A stretch of 64,000 nucleotides of DNA, from contig NZ_VIGC02000024.1 in assembly GCF_006569185.2 (NCBI RefSeq), positions 40,777 through 104,776 of the forward strand, in the 5' to 3' direction. Source of the stretch: Litorilinea aerophila (GTDB lineage: Bacteria; Chloroflexota; Anaerolineae; Caldilineales; Caldilineaceae). Within the stretch, counting starts at the first letter, position 1; every line of letters begins with the position of its first letter. Of this stretch, positions 36,040 to 44,064 are shown piece after piece. Under the pieces are notes generated by a model, which was given only the letters and a program-made list of their open reading frames with translations, made no database searches and was not told where the DNA came from. Position numbers and translations under genes: made by a program.

Positions 36040-36403
36040 GGGGATCCCCCTCGTACACGCTGTTTTGAAAACTCCTGGGCCTGGTGAAATCGGGCGGCTC
36101 TCAGCCGCCCCTACGGCAAATCGGCGTCCTCTCCCGTAGGCGCAGCCCGCAGCTGCGCTTCGTCGCCTTTCCTTCACCCGCCCGGGGCTGGCGGAATCGG
36201 GCGGGCACGGAGGCCCGCCCCTACGGGACAGGGTCGCCCCTTCATCTGCCTGGGGTCAATTACGGTAGGGGTGAATAATTATTCACCCCTACGTCCCGGC
36301 CTGCGCAACCGTTGCCGTGCCTTCACCCGCCCTTACGGCCAATCGGCGTCCTTTCGGGCCTGGCGAAGTCGGGCGGGCACAGAGGCCCGCCCGGCGGGAC
36401 GAA
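36040..36403. repeat. Array of GTAGGGG-family palindromes inside transporter operon
   Basis: Several hairpins follow each other: GGGCGGC/GCCGCCC (near 36094-36108), GGGCGGGC/GCCCGCCC (near 36199-36218), a perfect 28-base palindrome at 36265-36292, and GGGCGGGC/GCCCGCCC again (near 36370-36390). The phrase AATCGGCGTCCT recurs near 36118 and 36342. No gene is supported. The array separates the binding-protein gene from its permeases. Confidence 0.75.
36265..36292. repeat. Perfect 28-base palindrome GTAGGGG...CCCCTAC
   Basis: GTAGGGGTGAATAA is followed at once by its exact reverse complement. Length and terminal GTAG/CTAC match the palindrome at 63973-64000, although the inner sequence differs. 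Confidence 0.85.
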
Positions 36404-37765
36404 TTAGAAGTACCGACGGAACACGTCTTTGGAGAACTGGTCCGCTTCCAGGATCGCCTCTTCCGGCGTCCACCCATCCAGCAGCACCCGCACCGTCATG
36501 GTGCCGATGGGGTCGTTGGGCCCCAGCAGGTCGGCCATGGCCGCGTTGTCGTAGGGGGCCGGGTAGCCGCCGTAGACGCCCAACTGGGCCGCCAGGTTGA
36601 ACTGGGCCCGCTTGCCCGTCCACATGGGCAGGTCGTCGTACTCGTGCAGTACATTGGCCACGAAGCCGGCCTCCAGCCAGGGCGCATAGATCTCCTTGTC
36701 GTAGAGGGCGCGGATGAGATCGAGGGTGGTCGCCTCGTCCCGGACATCCTTGGTCATCACCACCGTGTAGCGCAGCCCGGCGTTGGTGGTGTCCCGCACA
36801 TCCTTGGGCTTGGGCGCCAGGCCGGTGACCTCGGCCAGCTCCGGCTTGTTCTGGGTCGCCCAGACGTAGATGGAGGCGGCGTTGATCACCAGGATGGCCT
36901 GATCTTCCTGGTAAGCCTTGTTGTTGGAGGACCAGTCCCAGGAGGCAGCGTCATCCGGGAAGAGGCCCATGTCCCACGCTTCCTTGGCAAAGTTGAGGGC
37001 TTTGGTGGCCTCTTCCATGTGTTGCTCGGCCAGGATGATGTTCTGGCCGGTCTCGTCCCAGAGATCTGCCCCCATGTTGCGGAAGAGGTCGTGGCACCAA
37101 CCATCGTGCTGTTGCTTGACCACGCCGAAGCCCCAGCCCACCATCTTCTTGCCCTGCTCTTCGGTGAACTGCTGGGCCTGCAGGCAAAGATCCCGGGTCT
37201 CTTGCCAGGTCCACTGGCCTTCAGGCACCTGAATGCCCGCTTCTTCGAAGATGTCCTGGCGGTACTGGACCATGGGGGTGTCGATGGAGTAGGGCAGGAA
37301 GTGGACCTCACCCTCGCGGGTGACGTATTCGGTGAGCTTGGGCAGCCATCCCCCGTGGGCCTCGCCAATCTCGGCAAAGAGGTCGGTCAGTTCCCGGGTG
37401 CCGCCGGCATCCATCATCAGGAGGGCCGGCCCCGAGCCCACGAACAGGGCATCGGGCAGGGTGCCCGCCTCCAGCGCGGGCATCACCTTGGTCTGCTGGT
37501 TGCCGTCGCTATCGCGCGAAATTTCGATGGTCACGTTGTTGGCTGCCGCCCACTCCCGCAGCTTCTGTTCCATGATCTCATCCGCCGGGGGCGCAAAGGT
37601 GTTCCACATCCAAAACTCCAGGGTTTTGGCCTGGGCCGGGGCCTGCTCGCCGGTGCCCGGGCTCTGGACCGTGGCCGGCGCACAGGCCGCCAGGGCCAGC
37701 GCGGTGCCGGCGCCGGTCCACTGCAAAAACGCACGCCGGGACAGTCTGCGGATCTGCTGTGACAT
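36404..37765 (-). CDS. Extracellular sugar-binding lipoprotein of ABC transporter (Tat-type signal)
   Basis: 453 residues from MSQQIRRLSRRAFLQWTG, with GAGGAGG upstream. The twin-arginine motif LSRRAFLQW, a hydrophobic stretch and lipobox LALAAC indicate Tat export and lipid anchoring. The mature part is a family 1 solute-binding protein (TLEFWMWNTFAPPADEI; DIFEEAGIQVPEGQWTW). It is first gene of transporter 2 and is separated from the permease genes by the palindrome array, which may raise its mRNA level relative to theirs. Confidence 0.92.
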   Translation of the reverse strand: MSQQIRRLSRRAFLQWTGAGTALALAACAPATVQSPGTGEQAPAQAKTLEFWMWNTFAPPADEIMEQKLREWAAANNVTIEISRDSDGNQQTKVMPALEAGTLPDALFVGSGPALLMMDAGGTRELTDLFAEIGEAHGGWLPKLTEYVTREGEVHFLPYSIDTPMVQYRQDIFEEAGIQVPEGQWTWQETRDLCLQAQQFTEEQGKKMVGWGFGVVKQQHDGWCHDLFRNMGADLWDETGQNIILAEQHMEEATKALNFAKEAWDMGLFPDDAASWDWSSNNKAYQEDQAILVINAASIYVWATQNKPELAEVTGLAPKPKDVRDTTNAGLRYTVVMTKDVRDEATTLDLIRALYDKEIYAPWLEAGFVANVLHEYDDLPMWTGKRAQFNLAAQLGVYGGYPAPYDNAAMADLLGPNDPIGTMTVRVLLDGWTPEEAILEADQFSKDVFRRYF

Positions 37766-38143
37766 GGGGTAGCCTCCTCTTGGTTCTTGGGTACGGTTTT
37801 TGATGACCTGCTGGCAAAGGTTTGGTGAATGCGGAAAGGATGGAAGCAAAGGACAGAAGCAGGAATCCAGCATCAACGATTCGGGCCGTACGGCTGTCTG
37901 GCCCGTGCACCAAGGGGGAGCAGCACGGCTCAGAAGCAGCTCGTGGGAAGCACGGTGGGGAACCCTGTCAGTTCCCCTGATGGTTGATGGGCAAAATCCT
38001 GTGGGACCACAACCATTATACCGATGGCCCGTGGCGGGTGTCAACACGGATGAAAACAGGGGAAAACAGGGGTCAGTCGCCGGAATGCCGTCGCCGGGCT
38101 CCTGGGTCAAACCCGGCTGGCGCAGACCCTGCGAGGCAGGCTG
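37766..38143. other. Upstream region of transporter 2
   Basis: A 378-base gap. It holds a hairpin GGGGAAC/GTTCCCC (37957-37963 and 37971-37977), which could be an operator or the terminator of the toxin-antitoxin pair upstream. Otherwise I see no gene. Confidence 0.5.
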
Positions 38144-38503
38144 CTATGGCACCCGCCACTGGCCGAGCCAGCGCACCTGTCCGATCCACTCGTCGGCCTC
38201 CGTTTCCGACAGCATTCGATCCAGGGCAGCGATCAATTGGGAAAGATTCCACCGGCTCTGAGCCGCCAGCACGATGCCCCGGTGGTATGGGTAACGCTGG
38301 GCCAGCTCCAGGTAGTCGCGAATATTGAAGGTGAAAATCACACGTCCCTGCGCGGTGGCGCCGAGCAGTTGGGCCTCGTCACTGGCATCTAACGGCATCC
38401 ATGGGGTCGGTGTCCGGGTGACGTCATGTCCTCGCTGCAACAGCGCCTGCTGCAACGCCTTGATGGCGGCATCAGCGTCTAGATGCAAACGTGGTTTAGG
38501 CAT
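38144..38503 (-). CDS. DUF5615-type PIN-like toxin
   Basis: 119 residues from MPKPRLHLDADAAIKALQQA. The opening LHLDADA carries the first acidic residue of the PIN-like Mut7-C/DUF5615 fold; DASDEAQLLGATAQGRVIFT and FNIRDYLELA supply the others. It overlaps the end of the DUF433 gene by eight bases. The pair is a known toxin-antitoxin arrangement, presumably RNase plus DNA-binding antitoxin. Confidence 0.8.
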   Translation of the reverse strand: MPKPRLHLDADAAIKALQQALLQRGHDVTRTPTPWMPLDASDEAQLLGATAQGRVIFTFNIRDYLELAQRYPYHRGIVLAAQSRWNLSQLIAALDRMLSETEADEWIGQVRWLGQWRVP

Positions 38504-38921
38504 CCTGATCCGCCAGCGCGTTTTCAGCGGCAATGTTCAAGTCGATCTCCTGGCGATGGGCTGTGTAGAAGGCCAGGGCCTCCTGCACCAGATCGACCCT
38601 TAGATCATATTCCGCCGCGATCTGTTCCGGCGTCCACCCCCAATGATACGCCGCAATGACAATCGTCTGCACCCGAATGCCGCTGCCATGCAGGACCGGC
38701 TGGGGTTGGCCGCTGGCTCCGCGTCGATAGGTGATGTGGGGAAACCGCAGATCGTCAAGCTGCTGGTTGAGCGCCCCTATCTTTTCGGAAACCGCCCACA
38801 GGATAAATTGGTTGAGAGAAACTCCCTGGCGGGCGGCCCAGGCTTCAGCTTCTTGTTTCAACTGTACGGGCAAATTCAGAGGGTAGCGAGCCACCCAATG
38901 CCTCCTTCCCTGTATCGTCAT
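38496..38921 (-). CDS. DUF433 antitoxin with N-terminal ribbon-helix-helix domain
   Basis: 141 residues. Residues 10-50 (RYPLNLPVQLKQEAEAWAAR, SLNQFILWAVSEKI) look like a ribbon-helix-helix DNA-binding domain of the Arc/HicB type. Residues 80-130 match DUF433 (VLHGSGIRVQTIVIAAYHWG, TPEQIAAEYDLRVDLVQEAL). Two DNA-binding-like modules in one antitoxin is a fused form. It is followed with overlap by the DUF5615-type gene. Confidence 0.8.
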   Translation of the reverse strand: MTIQGRRHWVARYPLNLPVQLKQEAEAWAARQGVSLNQFILWAVSEKIGALNQQLDDLRFPHITYRRGASGQPQPVLHGSGIRVQTIVIAAYHWGWTPEQIAAEYDLRVDLVQEALAFYTAHRQEIDLNIAAENALADQDA

Positions 38922-39158
38922 GATCCTCTAGATGTGCTATCCGCAAACATGTTATGAGAAGTCGTATACGATGTCAAATATGATGTCTAATCTTAGTGAG
39001 GATGGCTACTATCGGCGTTCATCTGCGTGGGGCATCTGGGGCGGTGCCGGTCTTTGGCAAAGTGGGCCTGCTCCTATAAGATTAAGGTATCTGCGGATCG
39101 TATCCGGGTTGCTTGACACTTTTGACCCCCGCCATTTACCACAAGGAGACCTGACCCC
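38922..39158. other. Intergenic region with a repeat fragment
   Basis: CGGCGTTCATCTGCGTGGGG near 39014-39033 matches the middle of the repeat at 42913-43056. AAGGAG before 39159 is the ribosome site of the next gene. Nothing else is recognised. Confidence 0.5.
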
Positions 39159-40322
39159 ATGATCCCTGCCCCTGCCCTCGCGGCATGGCTCAGCCGCCTG
39201 GTCCAGATCCCCAGCGTCACGCCGGTGCAGGCCGGCCCCAAAGCCCTGGCCCACGGCCCCGCCGGCGAGGCCCGCCTGGCCGAACGTCTGGCCGAATGGT
39301 TCCAGCAGTTCGGCGGCCAGGTCACCGTGGAAGAGGTCCAGCCCGGCCGGCCCAGCGTCTACGCCCTCTGGAGCGGACGCACCGACCGCTGGGCTGCCCT
39401 GGATGTCCACACCGACACAGTCGGCGTGGAGCAGATGGACGACGACCCCTTCAGCGGCGCGATTCGGGACGGCCGGGTCTGGGGGCGGGGCGCCGTGGAC
39501 ACCAAGGCCTCCCTGGCCATTGCCCTGGCCCTGCTGGAGGAGATGGACCGGCGGGGCATACAGCCGGAGCCCAACCTCCTCATCGGCGCCACGGTGGATG
39601 AGGAGTTCGGCGCCACCGGCGCGCCCGCCTTTGCCGCCTGGATCCAGCGACAGGGCCTGGTGATCCACCAGCTCATGGTGGCCGAGCCCACCGGCTGCGT
39701 GCCGGTCCACGGCCACAAGGGCGTGGCCCGCTTCGAGCTCACCGTCCACGGCGAGGCTGCCCACACCTCCCAACCCGAGCGGGGCAAAAACGCCGTGGTC
39801 GCGGCTGCCCGCATCGTCCTGGCCTACCAGGCGGAGCACGAACGCCTGCAGACTTTGCCTCCCACGGCCCTGGGACGGGCCAACCTCACCGTGGCCCAGA
39901 TCCAGGGCGGCACGGGCATCAACGTGGTACCCGATCGCTGTCGCCTGGGCGTGGATCGACGAGTCCTGGATGGAGAGTCCCCATCTCACCTCATAGACGA
40001 GCTCTACGCCCTGGCCCAGTCTGCCACTCCCCTGCCCGTGGAAATTCAGCGGCTGCGGGAGATGGACGCCTTCCTCCAGCCTCCCGATGCGCCCTGGATT
40101 CGGCAACTGGCCGCCTGGTCCGGCCACCAACCCGCGGTGGCGCCCTACGGTACCAACGCCTGGGCCTACAAGGATCTGCCCGGAGAAACGGTGGTTATGG
40201 GACCCGGCTCCATCGACCAGGCCCACGCTGCTCAGGAGTGGGTCGCCATCGACCAGCTGGAGAAGATGGCCGGGATCTATGCCCGCTGGTGGGGGCTGGC
40301 GGAGGACGGAGCCGCCGCCTGA
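39159..40322 (+). CDS. M20-family metallopeptidase (ArgE/DapE-type deacylase)
   Basis: 387 residues with the di-zinc site of M20 enzymes: His84 and Asp86 in LDVHTDTVG, Asp114 in WGRGAVDTKAS, Glu148-Glu149 in TVDEEFGATG, an Asp/Glu in MVAEPTGCVPV and a late His or Glu. The dimerisation domain begins near HKGVARFELTVHGEAAHTSQ. Members remove acyl groups from amino acids such as N-acetylornithine or succinyl-diaminopimelate. The preceding AAGGAG fixes the start. Substrate unknown. Confidence 0.9.
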   Translation: MIPAPALAAWLSRLVQIPSVTPVQAGPKALAHGPAGEARLAERLAEWFQQFGGQVTVEEVQPGRPSVYALWSGRTDRWAALDVHTDTVGVEQMDDDPFSGAIRDGRVWGRGAVDTKASLAIALALLEEMDRRGIQPEPNLLIGATVDEEFGATGAPAFAAWIQRQGLVIHQLMVAEPTGCVPVHGHKGVARFELTVHGEAAHTSQPERGKNAVVAAARIVLAYQAEHERLQTLPPTALGRANLTVAQIQGGTGINVVPDRCRLGVDRRVLDGESPSHLIDELYALAQSATPLPVEIQRLREMDAFLQPPDAPWIRQLAAWSGHQPAVAPYGTNAWAYKDLPGETVVMGPGSIDQAHAAQEWVAIDQLEKMAGIYARWWGLAEDGAAA

Positions 40323-40441
40323 TGGACACAGATTTTTCGATCTGGTCCATCAGGCGGTTGCTACAGTGGGGTCAGCGATTTCAATGAGCGATTCCAAGAG
40401 GAGAATTCTTGTTCCATTCCCAGCCACGAGGAGCAGAGCCC

Positions 40442-41440
40442 ATGCGACTGGTTCAATTTGTGGATGCCCAGGGGGGGCGCCGGGTGGCCCGGGTGGGCGA
40501 CGATGGCCGTACCCTACACCCGTTGCGAGAGGTAGCATACTTGCGGGACCTGGCCCTGGAGGCCCACCGGGCCGGCGTGCGCCTGGCCACCCTGGTTCAG
40601 GCGCGGCAGGAGGACGCCCCCGAAGACTACGATCGGGTCATCGCTGAGAAGCGCCTGCTGCCCCCCCTGGATCATCCCGACCCCGCCCACTGCATCCTGT
40701 CGGGTACGGGCCTGGATCATCTGGGCAGCGCCCAGGCCCGGGATGCCATGCACGCCAAATTGAGCGGCGATCAGGAGCTGACCGACTCCATGAAGATGTT
40801 CAAGCTGGGGTTGGAAGGGGGGAAGCCCGGCCCGGGCGAGATCGGCGTCCAGCCCGAGTGGTTCTACAAAGGGGACGGCAGCTGGCTGGTCCCGCCCGAA
40901 CAGCCCCTGGAGCTGCCCGCCTTTGCCCTGGACGGCGGCGAGGAGCCCGAGCTGGTGGGCCTCTACGTCATCGGTGACGATGGACAGGTGTTGCGGGTGG
41001 GCTTTGCCCTGGGCAACGAGTTTTCTGACCATGTCCTGGAGAAGCAGAACTACCTCTACCTGGCCCACTCCAAGCTGCGCAACTCTTCCTTCGGGCCGGA
41101 GGTGTTGCTGGGCGAACCGCCCGCCGACATCCAGGGAACCGTCCGCATCCTGCGGGAGGGTCAGGAGCTTTGGTCTGCGCCCTTTTTAACCGGCGAGGCC
41201 AACATGACCCACTCCATCGCCAACATCGAACACCACCATTTCAAGTACCGGGCCTTCCGCCGTCCGGGCGATGTCCACTGCCACTACTTTGGCACCGCCA
41301 CCCTGAGCTTTGCTGCTGGCGTCCAGGCCCGGCCGGGGGATGTGTTTGAGATCGCCGCGCCCGACTTCGGCCGGCCCCTGCGCAACCCCCTGGCCGCGGC
41401 AGCAGAGCCGGACCGCCTGGTGGAGGTCCATACCCTTTGA
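40442..41440 (+). CDS. GguC/AraD1 family protein (fumarylacetoacetate hydrolase-like)
   Basis: 332 residues from MRLVQFVDAQGGRR, with GAGGAG nine bases upstream. The stretch LSGTGLDHLGSAQARDAMHA and SMKMFKLGLEGGKPGPGEIG with WFYKGDG are diagnostic of the GguC/AraD1 branch, which includes L-2-keto-3-deoxyarabonate dehydratases; metal-binding acidic residues lie in ALDGGEEPELVG. The C-terminal fold is that of FAH-type enzymes. In the pentose pathway this enzyme would dehydrate a 2-keto-3-deoxy acid. It precedes the HIBADH gene by 117 bases. Confidence 0.88.
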   Translation: MRLVQFVDAQGGRRVARVGDDGRTLHPLREVAYLRDLALEAHRAGVRLATLVQARQEDAPEDYDRVIAEKRLLPPLDHPDPAHCILSGTGLDHLGSAQARDAMHAKLSGDQELTDSMKMFKLGLEGGKPGPGEIGVQPEWFYKGDGSWLVPPEQPLELPAFALDGGEEPELVGLYVIGDDGQVLRVGFALGNEFSDHVLEKQNYLYLAHSKLRNSSFGPEVLLGEPPADIQGTVRILREGQELWSAPFLTGEANMTHSIANIEHHHFKYRAFRRPGDVHCHYFGTATLSFAAGVQARPGDVFEIAAPDFGRPLRNPLAAAAEPDRLVEVHTL

Positions 41441-41458
41441 ACGCAGGTCGCAGGCAGC

Positions 41459-41527
41459 CCCGTAGGGGCGGGCCCCCGTGCCCGCCCGCTGTTCCCAGGC
41501 CCAGGTGGGCGAAGGGACGGCGATCGA
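41459..41527. repeat. GTAGGGGCGGG hairpin repeat
   Basis: GTAGGGGCGGGCCCCCGTGC followed by CCGCCC forms a hairpin, then CCCAGGTGGGCGAAGGGACG follows as in the element at 30119-30195. It lies between the AraD1 and HIBADH genes. Confidence 0.65.
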
Positions 41528-41557
41528 CATCAGACTCTACCAACCAGGAGGAAGCGC

Positions 41558-42529
41558 ATGACCAAGGGGACCGAAATCACCGTCGGCTTTGTGGGCCTGG
41601 GCGCCATGGGCCTGGGCATGGCCTGTTCCCTGCTGCGGGCCGGCTTCACCGTCCAGGGCTACGACATCAACCCCGACGCGGTGCGCCGCTTTCAGGAGGC
41701 CGGCGGCCGCGGGGTGGAAAGCGTGGCAGACGCCGCCCGGGGTGCCCCGCTGTTCATCGTCATGGTGGTCAACGCCGAACAGGCGGAAGACGTCCTCTTC
41801 GGGACGGGACAGGCCGCCAGCCATCTGCCGCCGGGCGCGGTGGTGCTTCTCTGCAGCACCGTGCAGCCGACCTTCGCCCGCCAGACGGCCCAGCGCCTGG
41901 CCGCCATGGGCCTGGAGATGCTGGACGCACCCGTGAGCGGCGGCACCGCCCGGGCCGCAGAGGGCCGGCTCAGCATCATGGCCTCGGGACCGTCGTCCGC
42001 GTTTGAAAAGGCCGCCCCTGTGCTGGACGCGCTGGCCGAGCACGTCTACCGCATGGGTGACGAGCCGGGCCAGGGCTCCACCATGAAGCTGGTGAACCAG
42101 ATCCTGGCCGGCGTCCACATCGCCGCAGCCGCGGAGGCCATGGCCTTTGGCGCGCGGGCCGGTATCGATCCCCACCAGATTTACCAGGTCATCTGCAACA
42201 GCGCCGGCGCGTCCTTCATGTTCCAGAATCGCATGCCCCATGTCCTGGCCGACGACTACACGCCCCACAGCGCGGTGGACATCTGGGTGAAGGACCTGGA
42301 CCTGGTGCTGGCGGCGGGCAAAGAGACCCGCTCGCCCCTCTTCCTTTCAGCCGTGGCGCACCAGCTCTTCATGATGGCGGCGGCAGCCGGCTTCGGCCGC
42401 CTGGACGACGCCGCGGTGATCAAGGTCTTCGAGAAGATCGGCGACTTTCGGGTCCTGGATGCTGCCCGCTCCGCCTCGACGGAGTCTGAAACCCCAACCC
42501 ACACAGAAAAATCGACAGGAGCAGCATGA
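41558..42529 (+). CDS. NAD(P)-dependent 3-hydroxyisobutyrate dehydrogenase-family oxidoreductase
   Basis: 323 residues with VGFVGLGAMGLGMA for the cofactor, the DAPVSGGTARAAEG substrate loop and the catalytic Lys in STMKLVNQILAG, as in beta-hydroxyacid dehydrogenases (HIBADH, tartronate semialdehyde reductase, L-threonate dehydrogenase). Its location next to AraD1 and RidA favours a sugar-acid or 3-hydroxy acid substrate. CAGGAGG precedes the ATG. Its stop overlaps the RidA start by four bases. Confidence 0.9.
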   Translation: MTKGTEITVGFVGLGAMGLGMACSLLRAGFTVQGYDINPDAVRRFQEAGGRGVESVADAARGAPLFIVMVVNAEQAEDVLFGTGQAASHLPPGAVVLLCSTVQPTFARQTAQRLAAMGLEMLDAPVSGGTARAAEGRLSIMASGPSSAFEKAAPVLDALAEHVYRMGDEPGQGSTMKLVNQILAGVHIAAAAEAMAFGARAGIDPHQIYQVICNSAGASFMFQNRMPHVLADDYTPHSAVDIWVKDLDLVLAAGKETRSPLFLSAVAHQLFMMAAAAGFGRLDDAAVIKVFEKIGDFRVLDAARSASTESETPTHTEKSTGAA

Positions 42530-42912
42530 TGCGAAAACCCATCTTCAGCGAAAAGGGCGCGAAGCCCAAAGGACCCTACACCCCGGCCATCGTGGCCCAG
42601 GGGCCCATGGTCTATGTCTCGGCCCAGGGCCCCTTCGACCCGGAGACAGGAGAGATCCGGGCCCGGGACTTCCGGGAGCAGGCCCGGCAGGTCTTCGACA
42701 ACGTCACCGTCCTGCTGGAGGCAGCCGGCACCTCCTGGGCCCATGCCGTCAAGGTCACCGTCTACCTGGCCGATTTCAAGGACTTTGCCGTCATGAACGA
42801 GGTCTACAGCCAGTATGTGACGGAGCCGTACCCGGCCCGCACCACCGTCCATTCCAAGATCGGCCAGTCTGACATCGCGGTGGACTGCATCGCCCTGGTG
42901 CCGGAAGAATGA
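42526..42912 (+). CDS. RidA-family enamine/imine deaminase
   Basis: 128 residues, MMRKPIFSEKGAKPKGPY. RidA features are the N-terminal PKGPYTPAI, YVSAQGPFDPETGEI, VTVYLADFKDFAVMNEVY and the terminal RTTVHSKIGQSDIAVDCIAL, including the active-site Arg in PARTTVHS. The start overlaps the previous gene (ATGA), so translation is coupled. It would remove reactive 2-aminoacrylate-type imines or act on a pathway intermediate. Confidence 0.93.
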   Translation: MMRKPIFSEKGAKPKGPYTPAIVAQGPMVYVSAQGPFDPETGEIRARDFREQARQVFDNVTVLLEAAGTSWAHAVKVTVYLADFKDFAVMNEVYSQYVTEPYPARTTVHSKIGQSDIAVDCIALVPEE

Positions 42913-43056
42913 TTGACTCCCCTGCAAAAAGGGCATGTTTGAACGCAAAGACGCAAAGGCGCAAAGAAGCGCAGGGGAGAATCACCCGAATCAGCGTTCA
43001 TCTGCGTGGGTCAGCGTCCTCATTTGGCCTTTGTGCAGTAGAGCCATGATTCGAAA
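42913..43056. repeat. About 140-base dispersed repeat, copy A
   Basis: It begins right after the RidA stop codon and shares about 85% identity (by eye) with 61993-62140 in the opposite orientation, including TCAGCGTTCATCTGCGTGGG and GACTCCCCTGCAAAAAGGGC. It contains short AACGCAAAG tandem-like units. No ORF is supported. Confidence 0.75.
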
Positions 43057-43141
43057 TCCTCCGATGCCGACCCAGGCTGAATCTGACCATATCTGTGTCA
43101 TCCGTGGATAGAAAAAGGGCAATGAAAGCCGGAGGGATGAG

Positions 43142-43930
43142 ATGAAATTGGAAAATCGCGTGGCCATTGTGACCGGCGGCGGCTCGGGCATCGGCCGGGC
43201 GACGGCCGAGCTGTTGGCCGCGGAGGGCGCCCGGGTGGTCGCGGCCGACCTGCATGAGGCCCGAGCCCGAGAGACCGCCGACGGGATCACGGCCCAGGGC
43301 GGTACGGCCCTGGGCGTCCAGGTGGATGTCTCCCAGGCCGCGGCGGTGGACCTGATGGTGACCCGAGCGCTGGACACCTTTGGCCAGGTGGACATCCTGG
43401 TGAACAACGCGGCCATCGCCGAAGGGGACGATATCCTGACCATCGACGAAGCCACCTGGGACCGCAACCTGAACGTGGTCCTGAAGAGCGTCTACCTCTG
43501 CTCCCGGGCGGTGCTGCCCCACATGATCCGGCAGCGCCAGGGAGCCATCGTCAACATTGCCTCGGTCAACGGGCTGACGGGCCTGGGCGAGGAGGCCTAC
43601 AGCGCGGCCAAAGCCGGCGTCATCAACCTGACCCAGAACATGGCGGTAAAGTACGGCCAGCACAACGTCCGGGCCAACGTCATCTGCCCCGGCACCATCC
43701 ACACCCCCATCTGGCAGTCTCGCCTGGACCGGGATCCCCAGATCCTGGAGCGGCTGGCCGCCTGGTATCCCCTGGGCCGGGTGGGCCGGCCGGAGGACGT
43801 GGCCAAGGCGGTACTCTTCCTGGCCTCCGACGACGCGGCCTGGATCACCGGCGCGGTGCTCAACGTGGACGGCGGGTTGATGGCCGGCAACTATCGCATG
43901 GCCCGGGCGCTGGAAGGCGAGGCTGGGTAA
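43142..43930 (+). CDS. SDR-family oxidoreductase
   Basis: 262 residues with TGGGSGIGRATAEL for NAD(P), Asp-containing VVAADLHEARA that favours NAD, the NNAA motif in DILVNNAAIAEG, catalytic Ser in NIASVNGLTG and YxxxK in AYSAAKAG. GGAGGG lies just upstream. It follows the RidA gene after a repeat element and may belong to the same catabolic unit. It ends upstream of a strong terminator. Confidence 0.92.
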   Translation: MKLENRVAIVTGGGSGIGRATAELLAAEGARVVAADLHEARARETADGITAQGGTALGVQVDVSQAAAVDLMVTRALDTFGQVDILVNNAAIAEGDDILTIDEATWDRNLNVVLKSVYLCSRAVLPHMIRQRQGAIVNIASVNGLTGLGEEAYSAAKAGVINLTQNMAVKYGQHNVRANVICPGTIHTPIWQSRLDRDPQILERLAAWYPLGRVGRPEDVAKAVLFLASDDAAWITGAVLNVDGGLMAGNYRMARALEGEAG

Positions 43931-44022
43931 CCCTCACCCAACCCCTTCCCTCCCGAGGGAGAAGCCGTTGGCGCGTCGTGGCGGTTGGTGGGCCATCGGC
44001 GGCCGTGGCGAATGTGGCTGCT

Positions 44023-44064
44023 ACCCCCGCGCCCAGGGACGCCCCTGGGGCGCGGGGGTGTTTT
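44023..44064 (+). terminator. Rho-independent terminator
   Basis: ACCCCCGCGCCCAGGG and its near-exact inverse CCCTGGGGCGCGGGGGT are followed by GTTTT. It closes the plus-strand SDR transcript just before the convergent beta-propeller gene ends at 44065. Confidence 0.85.

Noticed and set aside
36040..36403. Rho-independent terminator between binding protein and permease
   Set aside because: The hairpins are not followed by T-runs and several occur in a row, which fits a repeat array better.
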